Positions 8,507-13,845 of a stretch of DNA of 13,845 nt are shown here, in pieces. This DNA comes from Patescibacteria group bacterium (GTDB lineage Bacteria; Patescibacteriota; Minisyncoccia; Phycocordibacterales; GWA1-40-21). The notes beneath the pieces are model-generated. The model saw only the letters and a list, made by a program, of their open reading frames with translations, did not search any database and had not been told where the DNA came from. The position numbers were made by a program, and so were the translations under genes. The stretch spans positions 1-13,845 of the forward strand of contig JAGXAA010000018.1 in assembly GCA_018971765.1 (NCBI GenBank), read 5' to 3'. Positions within the stretch are counted from its first letter, which is position 1; every line of letters starts with the position of its first letter.

Positions 8507-8543
8507 GGAACAGAGAGGTGCGCTTCGCACACCTCTCTGTTCC
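8507..8543. repeat. Strong 14-bp hairpin-forming inverted repeat
   Basis: GGAACAGAGAGGTG (8507-8520) pairs perfectly with CACCTCTCTGTTCC (8530-8543) around a 9-base loop that can itself fold (GCG CTT CGC). There is no U-tract after the stem on either strand, so an ordinary intrinsic terminator is unlikely. The position, between a damaged pilin locus and an insertion sequence, suggests a small mobile or REP-like palindrome, but only one copy is in the window. Confidence 0.6.
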
Positions 8544-8560
8544 AAAAATTCCGAAGGGTA

Positions 8561-8570
8561 TCTAAGTTTG
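8561..8570. repeat. Left flanking direct repeat (putative target-site duplication)
   Basis: TCTAAGTTTG lies just outside the left end of the insertion sequence and is repeated exactly at 9592-9601 on its right. Ten bases is slightly longer than the 8-9 bp usually reported for IS256-type elements. The exact repeat on both sides is seen; its origin as a target duplication is inferred. Confidence 0.55.
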
Positions 8571-8574
8571 GGTC

Positions 8575-8596
8575 TAATGGTCATTTAAGCAGTCTG
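8575..8596. repeat. Left terminal inverted repeat of the insertion sequence
   Basis: These 22 bases are the exact reverse complement of 9568-9589. The repeat begins TAATGGTCATTTAAGC and contains the transposase stop codon (TTA on the plus strand at 8585-8587), so the gene ends within the element's tip. Confidence 0.85.
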
Positions 8597-9513
8597 TTTT
8601 CTTAAAATTTCTATTATCATTTTCTTAATTCTTTCTTTGCTTTTCCCTCTGTGAGCGGAAAGCAAATTTTTTAATCGGCTCCAATAACCATCGAGTGAAT
8701 TTGTGGCGTTTGGAATTTCCAGAGCAGGATATCTTTGGCAAGTGTAAAGAAACGGAAGGTTTCGTTTCAGACTTAAATATGCCGAGCGCGCCCGTCTATG
8801 CGTGTATCTCCACCGTTTGGTTCCGAGCGCATATGTCCTCTCATCAATAAAATTCTGATAATCTTCGTGCCACAAAATCAGTTCTTGATTGAGAGTGTTT
8901 TCGTCTGTTTTTGATATTGAAAAAGCAATCAATAATAATTTCTGTCCAGCTTCAGTCTCTGGTCGCAGCGTCAATTTCCTCCTGACTATCTGTAGTTGAT
9001 GAAACTGGCAGATTTGTACCGGAATATCTTCAAAAACCCTTGGAATACCTGTTCTGCCGTCTAAAACGACGGCTTTAAGTTTATAGCCTTTTGATTCAAT
9101 ATTTGCTCGCAATCCGGCGTAGGCTTCTTTGGTTTCGGAGAGTATCCATGCCGATCCGAGATTAACTTTGATTTTGGGAGCTCGAGCCACGAGCAGTGTC
9201 TCACTTCCTATCCGGGAAGCGTCAAAAACGCAAACAACCTCTTGAGGATCAATGTCTTGTTTCTTTCGGAGTGGAGCTTTGTCCAATATTCTTCTTATTG
9301 TTTTTTCACCGCATTTGCATTTGTTTTTTAGATCGGAAACCGTTTGCCGTTTCCAAACATGTTCATTCCAAATCTTTTGATGAAATCTCTGCGACCGTCT
9401 TTTGTTTTGAAATTGCTTGCCGCAGTTTTGACATTTGTAGTGTTGCACGTCTCTTCGTTTGCCATTCTTTTTTACCGCCTGTTTTTTACATTCAACACAC
9501 TTTTTTTATACAT
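8585..9513 (-). pseudogene. DDE transposase with N-terminal zinc ribbon, start out of frame by one base
   Basis: The long frame (287 codons) starts at GTG 9448, but homology-like features extend upstream in the same frame: KKCVECKKQ and KKNGKRRDVQHYKCQNCGKQF, a CxxC...CxxC zinc ribbon of the kind common in transposases. No start codon exists in that upstream part. The only suitable one, ATG 9513-9511, joins only if the A7 run (plus-strand T7, 9501-9507) is read as A8. That gives 309 residues starting MYKKKCVEC. In GTG-frame numbering, FDASR (Asp76), VVLDG (Asp130) and NSLDG (Asp253) are candidate catalytic acids, the last with Asp where Glu is more usual. CQFH at 147-150 fits MULE/IS256-type enzymes. 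The copy is either a one-base deletion, an assembly error, or expressed through polymerase slippage on the A-run. The GTG-started product would lack half of the zinc ribbon. Confidence 0.75.
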
Positions 9514-9567
9514 AGTTTGTAGTTTTTAGCTGTTACATCCATACAGGCTAACACGGAATGGTTATTT

Positions 9568-9589
9568 CAGACTGCTTAAATGACCATTA
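9568..9589. repeat. Right terminal inverted repeat of the insertion sequence
   Basis: The exact reverse complement of 8575-8596. Beyond it are two bases and then the right copy of TCTAAGTTTG, which runs to the last base before the tRNA. Confidence 0.85.
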
Positions 9590-9591
9590 AC

Positions 9592-9601
9592 TCTAAGTTT
9601 G
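9592..9601. repeat. Right flanking direct repeat (putative target-site duplication)
   Basis: TCTAAGTTTG, identical to 8561-8570. With the next three bases (CTG, the tRNA's discriminator and last stem bases) it also matches 7476-7488. Confidence 0.55.
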
Positions 9602-9672
9602 CTGCCGGACTTGGATTCGAACCAAGATGACGACTTTCAGAGAGTCGCATCCTACCATTAGATGATCCGGCA
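9602..9672 (-). tRNA. tRNA-Gln (anticodon CUG)
   Basis: The minus strand folds into a full cloverleaf of 71 bases including the discriminator. It has a 7-bp acceptor stem TGCCGGA/TCCGGCA, a 3-bp D stem with a TAATGGTAG loop, an anticodon stem CGACT/AGTCG with loop CTCTGAA (anticodon CTG, reading CAG), a 4-base variable loop, and a T arm CTTGG-TTCGAAT-CCAAG. The first pair is U-A and the discriminator is G, both typical of bacterial glutamine tRNAs. CCA is not encoded (CAA follows), so it must be added after transcription. The upstream ASCH gene reads in the same direction, but the heptamer repeats lie between them and no clear promoter was found. Confidence 0.95.
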
Positions 9673-9680
9673 AAAATATA

Positions 9681-9715
9681 TAGCTGATAGCTATTAGCTT
9701 GTAGCTGTTAGCTTT
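9681..9715. repeat. Five tandem TAGCTNN heptamers
   Basis: TAGCTGA, TAGCTAT, TAGCTTG, TAGCTGT and TAGCTTT follow one another without gaps. TAGCT is constant while the last two bases vary. The array starts 8 bases before the 5' end of tRNA-Gln. Such heptamer arrays are known as short tandem repeats in several bacterial groups. Here the array occupies the region where a tRNA promoter would be expected. Confidence 0.8.
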
Positions 9716-9742
9716 ATGGATACAATAAGCGAAAAAAGGCTT

Positions 9743-10006
9743 TTATTCAAGCGATATAACATAAAGTCCTTTTTCTTCAACTTCTTTCTTTTGACCGAAT
9801 TTATCCAGATCAAATTTCAAAATATAGCCGATATTCTTCTCCAATTTTCTTCCAGTGTATTCTTTTATTTCAGGATTCCATTCCTCCAAAATCAAAGTGT
9901 CTCCTTCTTTGACTTCAAAATCAGCAAGTCTTAATTCAAAATTTTTCTTGCCAGATTTAACCATCTCAAAATATTCAGGATGGATTTTTTTACTGATGAT
10001 CGCCAT
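9743..10006 (-). CDS. DUF3850 / ASCH-domain (PUA-like fold) protein
   Basis: The 87-residue product starts MAIISKKIHPEYFEMVKSGK. The ASCH/DUF3850 signature is clear: a His-x(2)-Tyr-Phe segment followed by SGKKNFELRLAD (GKKxxExR), then KEGDTLILEEWNPE and YTGRKL, and a strand ending LYVISLE. The whole protein is one domain of normal family length. ASCH domains are thought to bind RNA or nucleotides, and no reaction is established for DUF3850. I use the ATG at 10006, one base after the pyrG stop, because GAGAGGAAGAAG just before it makes a good ribosome-binding site within the end of pyrG. An upstream start at 10027 would overlap pyrG by 20 bases and adds only basic residues. The spacing implies co-transcription with pyrG. 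Confidence 0.85.
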   Translation of the reverse strand: MAIISKKIHPEYFEMVKSGKKNFELRLADFEVKEGDTLILEEWNPEIKEYTGRKLEKNIGYILKFDLDKFGQKKEVEEKGLYVISLE

Positions 10007-10007
10007 A

Positions 10008-11657
10008 TTATTTCTTCTTCCTCTCAATCGCGGCTTTCATAAATTCGGTGAAAAGAGGATGCGGATGGAGCGGGCGGGCTTTGAATTCGGGGTGGAACTG
10101 CGCGCCGAGGAAAAATGGGTGGACATTCCGAGGCAATTCCGCAATTTCCATAAGCGTTCCGTCCGGCGATTTTCCGGAAAACACCAGACCTGCTGATTCT
10201 ATTTTTTTAACATAATCGGGATTAACTTCGTATCTGTGCCTGTGTCTTTCCCAAACCTCGTCCTTGCCGTAAGCAGATCGAGCTATCGTGCCCTTTTCAA
10301 GGATGGCTCTGTAAGCGCCGAGCCTCATCGTTCCGCCGTATTTTCCATCCTCAATATTTTTCTTCTGACCGTCCATAATATCTATCACGGGATCTTTTGA
10401 ATTCTCGTCAATCTCAGTAGTATTGGCGTCTTTAAGCCCGATAACATTTCTCGCGTATTCAATCACGGCGAGTTGCATCCCATAACAGAGTCCAAGATAA
10501 GGGATTTTATTTTCGCGGGCAAATTTTATCGCTTTGAGCTTACCTTCTATTCCGCTCTCGCCAAATCCTCCAGGCACAATCACCCCGTCAAAGTCGCCGA
10601 GCATTAAAACTTCTTTTTCGCCGTTTTCAAAATCCTTGGAATTGAGCCAAGTCAACTTGGCTTTCACTCCGAGTTCGTACGCCGAATATTTAACCGCTTC
10701 AATCACGGAAATGTAAGCGTCTGAAAGCACGAAATCTCCGGTGTCAAAATATTTGCCGATGACGGCGATACTGGCTTCTTCTTTTGTTGATTTTACTTTC
10801 GCAACAAACGAACTCCATTCTTTCATATCTTTTTCGTTTTTCGTCTTCAATCTTAAAGATTTTAAAATAATTTCACCAAGATTATCTTTTTCAAAATTAA
10901 GAGGCACATCATAAATGCTTTCCACATCCGGCGCGGAAATGACATTTTCAACCGCAATATTGCATGAGACGGCGATTTTCTCTTTCCTCCTTTCGTCAAG
11001 AGGCACGGCTCCGCGAGCGATTATTATTTCCGGCTGAACGCCGTAAGAATTGAGATTGCGGACGGCGTTTTGCGTCGGACGCGTCTTCATTTCTCCCAAA
11101 GTGGAAGGTATCGGCAAGTAGCTCACCAAGACGAAAATCACGTCATCCGGATTTTTCAATTTCAAGATTCTCGCGGTTTCTATGAACATCACATTTTGAT
11201 AATCGCCGACGGTCCCGCCTATCTCAATTATTGAAATATCCGCGCCGCTCGCCTCCGCTGATTTCTGAATCCGTCTGGTGATTTCACCCGTGATGTGCGG
11301 TATCGCTTCGACGCATTTGCCTTTGTATCCAAGATTTCTTTCTTTATCTATGACATACTGATAGATCATCCCGCTTGTCATATAGTTGTCTGGTTTCAAA
11401 TCAATATCCATAAACCGCTCGTAATTCCCCAAATCCTGATCGCATTCCAGCCCCGAATCAATAACGAACACCTCTCCGTGTTCGGTCGGATTCATCATGC
11501 CGGCGTCAACATTGAGATAAGGGTCGACCTTTATCGGATTGACTTTGTAATTCTTTGACTGCAAAATTTTCCCAATCGACGAAGAAGCGATGCCTTTGCC
11601 GACTCCGGACATCACTCCGCCTGTCACAAAAATGTATTTATGATTTTTCTTTTTCAT
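10008..11657 (-). CDS. pyrG: CTP synthase (glutamine-hydrolysing)
   Basis: PyrG makes CTP from UTP, ATP and glutamine in the cytoplasm, the last step of pyrimidine nucleotide synthesis. The 549-residue length is normal. The N-terminal synthetase domain (about 1-270) starts YIFVTGGVMSGVGKG (P-loop about 14-22) and contains DPYLNVDAGMMNPTEHGEVF, GGTVGD (147-152) and EMKTRPTQ (189-196). The glutaminase domain (about 295-545) shows VPGGFG (361-366), the nucleophile in GLCYGMQ (Cys391, with Tyr where Leu is common), and the His522-Glu524 pair in QFHPEFKARP. All catalytic residues are present, so it should be active. The ATG lies about 10 bases after a leader hairpin and has no Shine-Dalgarno sequence. 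The gene follows ftsX by 81 bases and is followed at once by the ASCH gene. Confidence 0.97.
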   Translation of the reverse strand: MKKKNHKYIFVTGGVMSGVGKGIASSSIGKILQSKNYKVNPIKVDPYLNVDAGMMNPTEHGEVFVIDSGLECDQDLGNYERFMDIDLKPDNYMTSGMIYQYVIDKERNLGYKGKCVEAIPHITGEITRRIQKSAEASGADISIIEIGGTVGDYQNVMFIETARILKLKNPDDVIFVLVSYLPIPSTLGEMKTRPTQNAVRNLNSYGVQPEIIIARGAVPLDERRKEKIAVSCNIAVENVISAPDVESIYDVPLNFEKDNLGEIILKSLRLKTKNEKDMKEWSSFVAKVKSTKEEASIAVIGKYFDTGDFVLSDAYISVIEAVKYSAYELGVKAKLTWLNSKDFENGEKEVLMLGDFDGVIVPGGFGESGIEGKLKAIKFARENKIPYLGLCYGMQLAVIEYARNVIGLKDANTTEIDENSKDPVIDIMDGQKKNIEDGKYGGTMRLGAYRAILEKGTIARSAYGKDEVWERHRHRYEVNPDYVKKIESAGLVFSGKSPDGTLMEIAELPRNVHPFFLGAQFHPEFKARPLHPHPLFTEFMKAAIERKKK

Positions 11658-11667
11658 AAAATCAAGC

Positions 11668-11704
11668 GCCGTTCCATTTTGCCAAGTCTGTGAAATGAAA
11701 CGGC
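11668..11704 (-). promoter_or_regulatory. Leader hairpin in front of pyrG (attenuator or ftsX terminator)
   Basis: In the 81-base gap between ftsX and pyrG, GCCGTTTCATTT (11704-11693, minus strand) pairs with AAATGGAACGGC (11679-11668) around a 13-base loop: 11 Watson-Crick pairs and one U-G. The 3' foot is followed by GCTTGATTTT and then the pyrG ATG. The short U-run would make a weak terminator for ftsX or an attenuator for pyrG. PyrG leaders are regulated by terminator hairpins in some Gram-positives. No run of Gs at a transcript start was identified here, so that mechanism is not shown. Confidence 0.5.
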
Positions 11705-11738
11705 TGCTAAAGATTAAACCCTATGATTTTTAAAATTC

Positions 11739-12665
11739 CTAAATCCTCAAATATCTCCTCACCGCCCAATAACTGGAAATAGCTCCTATAAGTATACCTG
11801 AACCGGCGATAATAAGAAAGAGCTGTCCGAAATTTTTTATGTAATAGTCGAATAAATTGAATCCCATTAAAAAATTATCCGTGGCTTTTGTCGAATAAAG
11901 AGTGATTGGGTAGAAAAGTATCAGCGTGAACATTGCCGAAACAAAGCCGTACATTATCCCGCTTACGACGAAAGGTCCTCTTATGTATTGATTGCTGGCG
12001 CCGACAAGCTTCATCACCGAAATTTCCTCTCTTGACACATAGATGGCCAGCCTTATCGTGTTGAAAGTTATGATTATTGAAAATGCCACGAGCACTATTA
12101 TCAGACCGAGGCCGATTTTGTTGGCTCCGTCTATTATTTTCGTAAATCTGTCTATAGCCGCCTTATTTTGATAATAATTCACTTTATCAATTATAGATAT
12201 GCCGTCTTTCGTCAAGACATCTTTGCTTTGGAGATAATTGGCAATGCCTTCGTATTGCGACGGTTCCTTGGCCTTGATATTAAGGAACGCGCCCAGAGGA
12301 TTGTCGTTCAACTCTTGCAGGGCTTGAAGGGTCTGCTCGTCATTCTCATGCTTCTTTTTGAAATCAGCCAGAGCCTCTTCGCGGGAGGTGTACGAAATTT
12401 TGGCGACTTCAGGCAGAGCTTCAAGATTCTTTTTTATGGCCATAATATCTTGAGGATTGGAGGAAGTGACAAAATACACGCTGATGTCGACTTTTTCTTT
12501 TATCTGGGAAAACGTGTAATTGAAAATCGTCCCCAAAAAAATTACGGAACCGATGACAAAAAGAGTGATGGTCATAACCAGAATTGACGCCAAAGAAACA
12601 AAGCCATTCCTCCAAAAATTCACAAACCCCGCTTTTATCACTCTTTTTGCTTTTGTAATTAACAT
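11739..12665 (-). CDS. ftsX: Cell division ABC transporter permease-like protein FtsX
   Basis: FtsX sits in the membrane and, driven by FtsE, activates peptidoglycan hydrolases during division; it does not transport in the usual sense. The 308-residue protein has the expected layout: a short cytoplasmic N-terminus, TM1 (about 22-46), a large extracytoplasmic domain (about 47-183, including SREEALADFKKKH), then TM2 (about 184-207), TM3 (about 231-255) and TM4 (about 279-302). The conserved cytoplasmic segment SREEISVMKLVGAS (211-224) follows TM2. It lies downstream of ftsE with a 119-base gap, longer than the overlap common in other bacteria. The leader before the ATG is A/T-rich with no Shine-Dalgarno motif. 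Confidence 0.95.
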   Translation of the reverse strand: MLITKAKRVIKAGFVNFWRNGFVSLASILVMTITLFVIGSVIFLGTIFNYTFSQIKEKVDISVYFVTSSNPQDIMAIKKNLEALPEVAKISYTSREEALADFKKKHENDEQTLQALQELNDNPLGAFLNIKAKEPSQYEGIANYLQSKDVLTKDGISIIDKVNYYQNKAAIDRFTKIIDGANKIGLGLIIVLVAFSIIITFNTIRLAIYVSREEISVMKLVGASNQYIRGPFVVSGIMYGFVSAMFTLILFYPITLYSTKATDNFLMGFNLFDYYIKNFGQLFLIIAGSGILIGAISSYWAVRRYLRI

Positions 12666-12784
12666 TTTTTATTTTTTAATAATATACGAAATAACGAATA
12701 AATGCGCAAATGGCTGCGAAGCGATTCGATTAGACGAATTGGAAATTTTTTTATCTTTCTGTTTTTAACCCTATCGACTTTTGA

Positions 12785-13465
12785 CTACAACGCGTATCTC
12801 CCCTCCTTGTCATCCCTCACTATCTTGCCGGAATCCATGGTAATGACCCGCCTGCCGAGAGAATCTATCACGCCTTTGTTGTGCGTCGTGAGAATCACCG
12901 TCGTTCCCAAATCATTTATCCTTTTCAGAATCTGGACGATTTCATAAGTGTTTATCGGATCAAGATTTCCCGTCGGCTCATCGGCGATAATGACATCGGG
13001 CTGATTGACTATGGCGCGGGCTATCGCCACTCTTTGCTTTTCTCCGCCGGAAAGCTCGTGCGGGAAGCTCCATATTTTTTTCTTCAAATCAACCAGATCG
13101 AGGACATGAGGAACATCGGCTTCTATTTCCTCATCGTCTCTGCCGGCGGCCTCCATGGCGAAAGCGATGTTTTCATAGGCGGTTTTATTCGGCAGAAGAC
13201 GGAAGTCCTGAAAAATGGCTCCCACTCTGCGGCGATATTTGGTAATGTCCCTTTTTTTGAACTTGTGGATGTTGGCCGATTCAAAGAAGATGGATCCTGA
13301 AGTCGGGCGCTCCTCCGCCAAAAGCATCTTTAGAAGAGTCGTCTTGCCGGCTCCCGAATGTCCGACAATGGAAATAAACTCCTTAGCTTCAACCGAAAAA
13401 GTGACATCGGAAAGGCCGACTGACTTGTCTGAGTATAGCTTGGTAACTTTTTCAAAATAGATCAT
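12785..13465 (-). CDS. ftsE: Cell division ATP-binding protein FtsE
   Basis: FtsE is the cytoplasmic ATPase that pairs with FtsX to control septal cell-wall hydrolysis. All ABC motifs are present in 226 residues, the normal size: Walker A GHSGAGKTT (35-43), Q-loop Gln86 in FQDFRLLP, signature LSGGEKQ (138-144), Walker B VIIADEP with Glu163, D-loop GNLDP, and H-loop His195. QDFRLLPNKTAYENI is typical of FtsE rather than of other MacB-like ATPases, and ftsX follows directly, so the assignment is firm. The stop is TAG. No clear Shine-Dalgarno sequence precedes the ATG. Upstream are 91 bases without a gene and then a 108-bp inverted-repeat element. Confidence 0.96.
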   Translation of the reverse strand: MIYFEKVTKLYSDKSVGLSDVTFSVEAKEFISIVGHSGAGKTTLLKMLLAEERPTSGSIFFESANIHKFKKRDITKYRRRVGAIFQDFRLLPNKTAYENIAFAMEAAGRDDEEIEADVPHVLDLVDLKKKIWSFPHELSGGEKQRVAIARAIVNQPDVIIADEPTGNLDPINTYEIVQILKRINDLGTTVILTTHNKGVIDSLGRRVITMDSGKIVRDDKEGRYAL

Positions 13466-13556
13466 AAGTTTTATAAAATTGAAGTTGCATACATTTTATT
13501 TCATCCCCCTCAAAAAAGCCAGCGAAGGCAGAAGATTGTAGGTTAGACTGTATTAT

Positions 13557-13664
13557 CCCGAATTACGAAATGCAAAATTTATGGTCTGGTTGAGCAAAAA
13601 CACCTTGAGAAAATAAAGAGTTTTTTCGACCCGAGGACCTAAATTTTGCATTTCGTAATTCGGG
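13557..13664. mobile_element. 108-bp element with perfect 25-bp inverted ends (MITE-like)
   Basis: The 25 bases at 13557-13581 (CCCGAATTACGAAATGC and onward) are the exact reverse complement of 13640-13664. With a one-base bulge the pairing extends four more bases (GGTC/GACC). The 58-base centre codes for nothing recognisable and is purine/AT-rich. Size and structure fit a miniature non-autonomous transposable element or a large REP-like palindrome. It lies between the IS200/IS605 remnant and ftsE. No autonomous partner with the same ends is in the window. Confidence 0.7.
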
Positions 13665-13703
13665 GTATATTAAATTGCGAGATGAGATAACGGATAAAAT
13701 GAG

Positions 13704-13753
13704 AACCACCAGCTAAAGCTGGTGGTTTCTGTCTTGTCCGCCGTTAGGCGGAC
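13704..13753 (-). other. Two hairpins after the IS200/IS605 transposase (probable right end)
   Basis: A 10-bp perfect stem, AACCACCAGC / GCTGGTGGTT with a 4-base loop (13704-13727), and a 7-bp stem GTCCGCC / GGCGGAC with a 4-base loop (13736-13753) follow the tnpA end; the second overlaps its stop codon. IS200/IS605 elements carry subterminal hairpins recognised by TnpA instead of terminal inverted repeats, so these probably mark the right end. The exact cleavage site was not determined. Confidence 0.6.
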
Positions 13754-13845
13754 TAAAACAATTGCGGTAAATCTTTCTGTTGGTAGCTCTGATTGTTGAT
13801 ATAGTTTTTCATCTGGTGTTCGTTGATGCCGATGGTGGAGATGAA
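13753..13845 (-). CDS. tnpA: IS200/IS605-family TnpA transposase, C-terminal fragment (5' end outside window)
   Basis: Only the last 30 codons are in the window: FISTIGINEHQMKNYINNQ and onward to a TAG stop at 13755-13753. The pattern (F)I(A/S)T(V/I)G followed by a helix ending YIxNQ matches the C-terminus of Y1 (HUH) TnpA proteins, which cut and rejoin single-stranded DNA. The catalytic HUH motif and tyrosine lie upstream of the window and cannot be checked. The hairpins just downstream support the call. Confidence 0.7.
   Translation of the reverse strand, partial: FISTIGINEHQMKNYINNQSYQQKDLPQLF

Larger units (their letters stand above)
8571..9591 (-). mobile_element. Insertion sequence of about 1.02 kb (IS256/MULE-like, possibly IS1249 group)
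   Basis: Perfect 22-bp terminal inverted repeats (8575-8596 and 9568-9589) enclose one minus-strand DDE-type transposase gene whose stop codon lies inside the left repeat. A 10-base direct repeat (8561-8570 and 9592-9601) sets the outer limits at 8571 and 9591. The element sits 1 base beyond the tRNA-Gln 3' end, with the tRNA transcript running into it. Family placement rests on the protein's CxxH and RRKLT motifs and is tentative. The sharp inverted repeats point to a fairly recent insertion, but the transposase start is out of frame, so the copy may be inactive. Confidence 0.8.

Noticed and set aside
8273..8584. A 103-codon minus-strand frame upstream of the pilin pair
   Set aside because: It has no recognisable domain, runs through the 8507-8543 hairpin and into the insertion-sequence end, and overlaps the start of the small membrane gene.
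9501..9513. Programmed -1 ribosomal frameshift in the transposase
   Set aside because: The A-run is in the wrong phase: slipping the AAA AAA codons back one base would pair the first tRNA with TAA, and the site is only at codon 3-4. Slippage by polymerase or an indel fits better.
7473..9604. Integrase-type att sites bounding a genomic island
   Set aside because: The repeat overlaps the tRNA by only 3 bases and no integrase gene is present. A repeated target site is the more modest reading.
9673..9694. TATATA as the -10 element of tRNA-Gln
   Set aside because: It ends only 4 bases before the mature 5' end, so transcription would start inside the tRNA. No good -35 is present in the heptamer array.
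9681..9715. CRISPR array
   Set aside because: The units are 7 bases long without spacers, and no cas gene is in the window.

Overview
The window most likely comes from a Candidate Phyla Radiation (Patescibacteria, Parcubacteria-like) genome. The grounds are a very large secreted lamin-tail/Ig-like/carboxypeptidase-regulatory/peptidoglycan-binding protein, a prepilin paired with a small one-helix membrane gene of a type I associate with these genomes, an FtsE-FtsX pair, and CPR-style insertion sequences. This assignment is inference from gene content, with no database search behind it. The standard genetic code fits. Every gene I can support is on the minus strand, so the window reads from right to left.

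Right edge to about 9.7 kb (core genes, read from 13845 down): the C-terminal end of an IS200/IS605 TnpA with two hairpins just after it, a 108-bp element with perfect 25-bp inverted ends, then ftsE, ftsX, pyrG, and a small ASCH/DUF3850 gene one base after pyrG. A five-fold heptamer repeat and a tRNA-Gln(CUG) gene follow.

Middle (about 7.0 to 9.6 kb, damaged accessory zone): an insertion sequence of about 1.02 kb lies against the 3' end of the tRNA, with 22-bp perfect inverted repeats and a flanking 10-bp direct repeat. Its transposase start is out of frame with the rest by one base in an A7 run. Beyond it are two overlapping pilus-type genes, both frameshifted; one carries an exact 8-bp tandem duplication. 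A 16-base sequence beside this pair equals the reconstructed, pre-insertion tRNA-flanking site. The remaining intergenic DNA is AT-rich and full of GGACA/TGTCC hairpins.

Left half (1 to 7028): one uninterrupted minus-strand reading frame of 2342 codons that runs off the window. It begins with a signal peptide, continues through a chain of extracellular domains and ends, as far as visible, with two peptidoglycan-binding domains. It is preceded by a plausible promoter and a leader hairpin.

Together the region joins cell division and envelope remodelling (FtsEX), nucleotide synthesis (PyrG) and surface display (giant protein, former pilin locus), with mobile DNA concentrated between the core and surface blocks.
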